In this document: piece after piece, positions 30,177-33,828 of the stretch
How positions within the stretch are numbered: position 1 is the first letter of the stretch
Layout: each line of letters starts with the position of its first letter
Source of the DNA: a bacterium
GTDB lineage: Bacteria; Zixibacteria; MSB-5A5; WJJR01
Assembly: GCA_035559435.1 (NCBI GenBank)
Contig: DATMBC010000102.1
Span: 1 to 33,828 of the forward strand
DNA: 33,828 nt
Direction: 5' to 3'
Notes under the pieces: generated by a model
Told to the model about the DNA's origin: nothing
The model's input: the letters and a program-made list of their open reading frames with translations, nothing else
Database searches by the model: none
Program-made: the position numbers and the translations under genes

Positions 30177-32873
30177 ATGATCGGACGTACCGTCGCACAT
30201 TACGAGATTCAGTCGCGGCTGGGGTCGGGCGCCATGGGCGAGGTGTATCTGGCCCGCGACACCCATTTGGGCCGGCCGGTGGCGCTGAAGTTCCTTCCCG
30301 AAACGCTCTCCGATGACGCCGACGCGCGCGCGCGGCTGCTGCACGAGGCCCAGAACGCCTCGCTTCTCAATCACCCGAATGTCGTCACGATCCATGCCAT
30401 CGAGCACGCCGATGGCCGTGATTTCATCGTGATGGAGTACATCGAGGGGCAGACGCTTTCCGCAATGCTGGCGGAGGGCCCGTTGCCGATCGAGCGGATT
30501 GTCGAGATCGGACGGGCGATCTGCGCCGGCCTGGGGGCGGCGCATGCCCACGGGATCATTCACCGTGACATCAAACCCGACAACATTTTCGTCACCGCGC
30601 ACGGCCACGTGAAGATCGCCGACTTCGGCATTGCGCGGTCGCAGGAGAGCGCCGGACTGACCAAGACCGGCATGACGCCGGGCACCGCCTACTACATGTC
30701 CCCCGAGCAGGCGCGCGGCGAAAAGACGCTGGATGGCCGCTCCGATCTGTTCTCGGCCGGGGCGGTCCTCTATGAAATGGCGACCGGACGGCGCCCGTTC
30801 GAAGGCGAGCATCTGACGGCGGTGCTCTTTGAACTGCTCTCCGAAACGCCGCCCAGGCCGTCGACCTTGCGGGCCGATCTGCCGGCCGGCTTCGACGAAT
30901 TCATCGATGTGGCGCTGGCCAAAAGCCCCGACGCGCGCTATCCGGATGCCGCCCGGATGGCGCAGGCGTTGCAGGCGCTGGCCGGCGGCGCGCCGCCCGT
31001 GGCGCGGCCGGCGCCCGCGCCGGCGCCGTTTTCCCGGCGCATGAAGCTCGGCATCACGCTGACGCTGCTGGCGATTGTCGCGATCATTGTCGGCGGCTAC
31101 ATGACGTTCAGTCAGTATTTCGCCGTGGTCGAAAAGGGGTCGGGGGCCCGGCGCAAGATATTGGCCGTGCTCCCGTTTGAGAACATCGGCCCGGCCGACC
31201 AGGAGTATTTCGCCGATGGGCTCACCGACGAGATCATCGCCAAGTTGAACACCGTGAGCGGGCTGGGCGTGATTTCGCGCACCAGCGTCCGCAAGTACAA
31301 GGATTCGCGCAAAAGCAATCCGGAGATCGCCGACGATCTCGGCGTGGAGTACGTCATCGAGGGCACGGTCCGCTGGGATCCGGCCTCGGCCGACCGGCGG
31401 TTGCGGGTCACGACCCGTTTGGTCGCGGCGCGCGACGATGTTCCGCTGTGGAACGAGACTTACGACACCCTGCTGTCGGACATTCTGGCGATTCAGACCG
31501 ACATCGCCGAGCGGGTGTCGGGGGCGCTGCACATCACGCTGGTGGAATCGGAGCGGCAAAACCTGAAACGCGGCGGCACGCGCAATGTCGATGCGCTGCT
31601 GGCCTGCTACCGCGGCTTGGAGCACTTTTACGCCGGCAACAACATTCGCGATATTCGGGAGGCGATCGAGCACTACACCGAGGCGGTGCGGCATGATTCG
31701 ACCTACCTGCAGGCCTGGGCGCGCCTGTCGCGCTCGCACGCCAAGATGGTCTGGTATGGCCCCGATCCGCTGAAGCACCATGCCGACTCGTCGCGCCGCG
31801 CCGCCGAACAGTCGATGCGTCTCGATCCGACCGCCCCCGATGCGCTGTTGGCGCGCGGGTATTACGACTACTGGGTCGCCAAGGACAACGCCCGCGCCCT
31901 GGCCGCGTTCACCGAGCTGGAGAAGACCGGCATCAAAAGCAGCGAACTCTATGACGTCTACACCGCGATCGCCTATGTCCAGCGGCGGCGCGGCGAGTTC
32001 GAGCGCGCCATCGCCTACCTGCAGATCGCGCTGACAGAGGACCCGGATCGTCATGTGAAAGACCAGGCGCCGAGCTTCGCCGAGCGCGCCGCCGAGATCG
32101 GCAACACCTATCTGCGTCTGCGCCGCTGGCCGGAGGCCCACGCCTATCTGCTGCAGGCGCGCCAGTTGGCGCCGGGGGAAGCGACAACCTACCGGCTGCT
32201 GTCGCGCATGTTTGTGTATGGGCAGGGCGATCTCGACAGCGCCTTGGCGGTGCTGCTCGATCCGCCCGTCACAGTGAATCCCGAATTGCTTGCCGAGGAG
32301 CGGGTCGCCGTCTGCCTGCTGCGGCGGGATCCGGAGTGCGCCCGGAAGTACCTGCAGGTGGCCGACAACGACACCGCCTTCTACAATATCCTACGCGCGC
32401 AGATCGCCGCGCTGGAAGGCAACCGCGCCGAGGAGCGCGAGGCGTTCGCGTCGGCCGCCGCCGATCTGCGCCGGCAGGTCGACAGAGAGCCGCAACTGGC
32501 GGCGCTGCGGCGGTATCTCGGCATCGCGCTGGCCGGCGCGGGACGGCGCGACGAAGCGTTGCGCGAAGGACGCAAGGCCCTCGATCTTCAGCCCCCTGAA
32601 AAGGAGGCGTTCTTCCATGGCCCCGAGAATGTCTTGGGGTTGGCGCGCATCCATTGCCGACTGGGGGATGCGGAGGAAGCGATCACGCTCCTGGATTCGG
32701 TCCTGCATCTGCCCGCCGGGCTGATCACCCCCGATTGCCTGAAGCTCAGCCCCGAGTTCGATCCGCTGCGCGGCCATCCGCGCTTCGAGGCGCTACTGTC
32801 CGGTGGGCAGCCGACTGCGCGCCGTGAGCCATCCGAACCGGACATTCGGCGCTATGCCGTCGTCACGCCATGA
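30177..32873 (+). CDS. Ser/Thr kinase 9 of 9: kinase-TM-TolB_N-TPR
   Basis: An 898-aa protein. Kinase domain with glycine loop GSGAMGEV (Ala replaces the third Gly found in all the others), Lys38, HRDIKPDN, ADFGIAR and GTAYYMSPEQ. The transmembrane helix is about residues 289-311 (KLGITLTLLAIVAIIVGGYM). A TolB_N-like domain follows from residue 327 (ILAVLPFENIGPADQEYFADG, YVIEGTVRWD), closely related to those of kinases 2 and 3 rather than to kinase 8. TPR repeats cover about 470-870, with the end EFDPLRGHPRFEALL and a short polar extension. The sensor half is predicted to be periplasmic. This is the last gene of the array; a GC hairpin lies just after the stop and the next gene is convergent. 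Confidence 0.92.
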   Translation: MIGRTVAHYEIQSRLGSGAMGEVYLARDTHLGRPVALKFLPETLSDDADARARLLHEAQNASLLNHPNVVTIHAIEHADGRDFIVMEYIEGQTLSAMLAEGPLPIERIVEIGRAICAGLGAAHAHGIIHRDIKPDNIFVTAHGHVKIADFGIARSQESAGLTKTGMTPGTAYYMSPEQARGEKTLDGRSDLFSAGAVLYEMATGRRPFEGEHLTAVLFELLSETPPRPSTLRADLPAGFDEFIDVALAKSPDARYPDAARMAQALQALAGGAPPVARPAPAPAPFSRRMKLGITLTLLAIVAIIVGGYMTFSQYFAVVEKGSGARRKILAVLPFENIGPADQEYFADGLTDEIIAKLNTVSGLGVISRTSVRKYKDSRKSNPEIADDLGVEYVIEGTVRWDPASADRRLRVTTRLVAARDDVPLWNETYDTLLSDILAIQTDIAERVSGALHITLVESERQNLKRGGTRNVDALLACYRGLEHFYAGNNIRDIREAIEHYTEAVRHDSTYLQAWARLSRSHAKMVWYGPDPLKHHADSSRRAAEQSMRLDPTAPDALLARGYYDYWVAKDNARALAAFTELEKTGIKSSELYDVYTAIAYVQRRRGEFERAIAYLQIALTEDPDRHVKDQAPSFAERAAEIGNTYLRLRRWPEAHAYLLQARQLAPGEATTYRLLSRMFVYGQGDLDSALAVLLDPPVTVNPELLAEERVAVCLLRRDPECARKYLQVADNDTAFYNILRAQIAALEGNRAEEREAFASAAADLRRQVDREPQLAALRRYLGIALAGAGRRDEALREGRKALDLQPPEKEAFFHGPENVLGLARIHCRLGDAEEAITLLDSVLHLPAGLITPDCLKLSPEFDPLRGHPRFEALLSGGQPTARREPSEPDIRRYAVVTP

Positions 32874-32880
32874 CGAAACA

Positions 32881-32906
32881 GCGGCGGCACCTCGCGGAGC
32901 CGCCGC
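32881..32906. terminator. GC hairpin between convergent genes
   Basis: GCGGCGGC (32881-32888) pairs with GCCGCCGC (32899-32906) around a 10-nt loop, 8 bp after the stop of kinase 9 and 43 bp from the stop of the convergent beta-barrel gene. There is no T-run on either side, so it may act as a weak or factor-assisted bidirectional terminator. Confidence 0.4.
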
Positions 32907-32948
32907 CGTCGTCTGCCCACCCTCTGACCTGGGGTGATGGGGAATTCG

Positions 32949-33614
32949 CTATAGCCGGAAACGAAGGCCGAACTGGATGCGTCCGGATGTCAGGTCGACA
33001 TCGTCGAGCAGCTCGTATTCCTCGTCGTCGATGATGCGTTTGTCGAACTGGCCGGTGGTGAGGCCGACCTCGCCGAAGAGCGCGGCGCGGCGGCTGATGA
33101 AGTGATCGATCCCCAGCGCGATGCCCACCGCCGGCCCGGCGTAGCCGTTGTCGTCATCGTAGCGGTCGCGCACCTTGTAGGGCGATTCATCTTCATACAG
33201 GAAGACCCCGCCGAGCGCAAACTTGCCATAGGGTTGCCACTGGTGGCGGTAGCCGGAGTTGGGGGCGTATTTGATGCCGATCATCCCGGTGCCGAAGACG
33301 ACATCCCCCAGCGGCGTCGGATGCTCCGAGCCGGTGCCTTCGATGAAGAGCGCCACGCCCCGGTCCAGCCCGATGCTGGCGCCGAAAAAGATCGCGGCGC
33401 CGTCATCGAGTTGATCGAGGTCGCCATAGTCGGAGTCTTCAATCTCGTAGTCCTGCGCGCCAAATCCGAGGTAGAGCTGGAAGCCGCGCTGGGTGTAGTC
33501 CTTGTGCGGATCGACCAGCTCACTTCTGCGGATGCGTCCCTCGGATGTGGCCGCCATCGCCAGGCAGAATCCGACGACCGCGGCGGCGATTTTGATCCAA
33601 CGGGTGTTGCTCAT
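32949..33614 (-). CDS. Outer-membrane beta-barrel protein, 221 aa
   Basis: A signal peptide (MSNTRWIKIAAAVVGFCLAMA, cleaved about residue 24-28) is followed by alternating amphipathic strands typical of an eight-stranded outer-membrane barrel of the OmpA/OmpX-like superfamily: GFQLYLGFGAQDYEI, GAAIFFGASIGLDRGVALFIEG, WQPYGKFALGGVFLYED, GPAVGIALGIDHFI, AALFGEVGLTTG, and the terminal strand RIQFGLRFRL. Acidic loops (EDSDYGDLDQLDD, DRYDDDNG, DDEEYELLDDVD) are probably exposed and could bind cations. The last residue is Leu rather than the classic Phe. ATG 33614 is chosen for its GGGAGG Shine-Dalgarno five bases upstream; a longer frame to 33692 would precede the signal peptide with unlikely residues. 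The gene faces the kinase array convergently and is probably independent of it. Specific function unknown. Confidence 0.85.
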   Translation of the reverse strand: MSNTRWIKIAAAVVGFCLAMAATSEGRIRRSELVDPHKDYTQRGFQLYLGFGAQDYEIEDSDYGDLDQLDDGAAIFFGASIGLDRGVALFIEGTGSEHPTPLGDVVFGTGMIGIKYAPNSGYRHQWQPYGKFALGGVFLYEDESPYKVRDRYDDDNGYAGPAVGIALGIDHFISRRAALFGEVGLTTGQFDKRIIDDEEYELLDDVDLTSGRIQFGLRFRL

Positions 33615-33815
33615 GCCATCCTCCCATATGCCTGTTCTGCGCCGGGCGGCGCGAATCGGTGCGCGGTCACCCGGCGACGGGGAGAAAAGCAAGGCGCATG
33701 CCCACGAAATTAATCAGTTGTTCCGCAATGTCTTGGCGCACCGCCGGCCTTGACAGTGCACATTCGTTGTGCGGTCGGATCAAGAGGCGGCTTGGCAGAA
33801 CGGGCTGGTGATGGC

Positions 33816-33828
33816 GGGTCTCAGACCC
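33816..33828. repeat. Palindrome cut by the window edge
   Basis: GGGTCT (33816-33821), C, AGACCC (33823-33828) is a perfect palindrome that runs to the last base. The rest of 33615-33815 upstream of the beta-barrel gene shows no other feature I can support. Confidence 0.4.

Noticed and set aside
8767-32873. Phage-defence island of Stk2 or Pgl type
   Set aside because: The kinases have sensor-type C termini and lack accompanying defence genes such as PglX methyltransferase, PglZ or nucleases. A defence role cannot be excluded for the STAND kinase but nothing in the sequence supports it.
33750-33778. Sigma-70 promoter starting with a perfect TTGACA at 33750
   Set aside because: No acceptable -10 box lies 16-18 bp downstream, and no plus-strand gene is visible before the window ends.

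Overview
The window is a GC-rich chromosomal segment from an uncultured-type Gram-negative bacterium. An outer-membrane beta-barrel protein, two lipoproteins with N-terminal lipoboxes and periplasmic PDZ and TPR proteins indicate a diderm cell. Large paralogous families of Hanks-type kinases fused to TolB-N/TPR or PD40 propellers are known mainly from Acidobacteria, Gemmatimonadetes and FCB-side candidate phyla such as Zixibacteria or Eisenbacteria. I cannot place it more precisely. I found no tRNA, rRNA, CRISPR array, insertion-sequence transposase or phage gene.

Left part (1-3311): an intergenic hairpin repeat, then a minus-strand pair (a GTG-started two-helix membrane protein whose end overlaps an exported protein of unknown function). 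Divergent from it is a plus-strand periplasmic protein with two PDZ domains and a heptad coiled coil, closed by a strong intrinsic terminator.

Middle part (3311-7009): a gene-poor, repeat-rich and visibly decayed stretch. It has a frameshifted remnant of a secreted subtilase and two paralogous 323-aa PD40 lipoproteins that diverge over most of their length but share a perfect 121-bp 3' end. One lipoprotein has a C10/G10 homopolymer in its presumed promoter spacer. The intergenic spaces hold dispersed inverted repeats and a four-hairpin palindrome cassette.

Right part (7010-32873): a small exported TPR protein diverges from a type III polyketide synthase with an intact Cys-His-Asn triad. The synthase is followed, 57 bp later, by nine consecutive serine/threonine protein kinase genes on the plus strand, spanning 24.1 kb. 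All nine have the same N-terminal kinase domain (start MIG/MLD, catalytic Lys38) but three kinds of C-terminal module: TolB-N plus TPR (six genes, of which the last two carry a transmembrane helix that would put the sensor in the periplasm), transmembrane helix plus PD40 beta-propeller (two), and a STAND-type ATPase plus TPR (one). Genes 2 to 7 abut or overlap by 1 to 4 nt, so they are very likely one translationally coupled operon. A 126-bp gap with a candidate promoter precedes genes 8 and 9. No PP2C phosphatase, FHA protein or obvious substrate lies in the window. The array ends at a GC hairpin convergent with an outer-membrane beta-barrel gene.

The most unusual object is the nine-kinase array itself. 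It looks like a locally expanded family in which the kinase module is conserved and the sensor module is varied, swapped or moved across the membrane.
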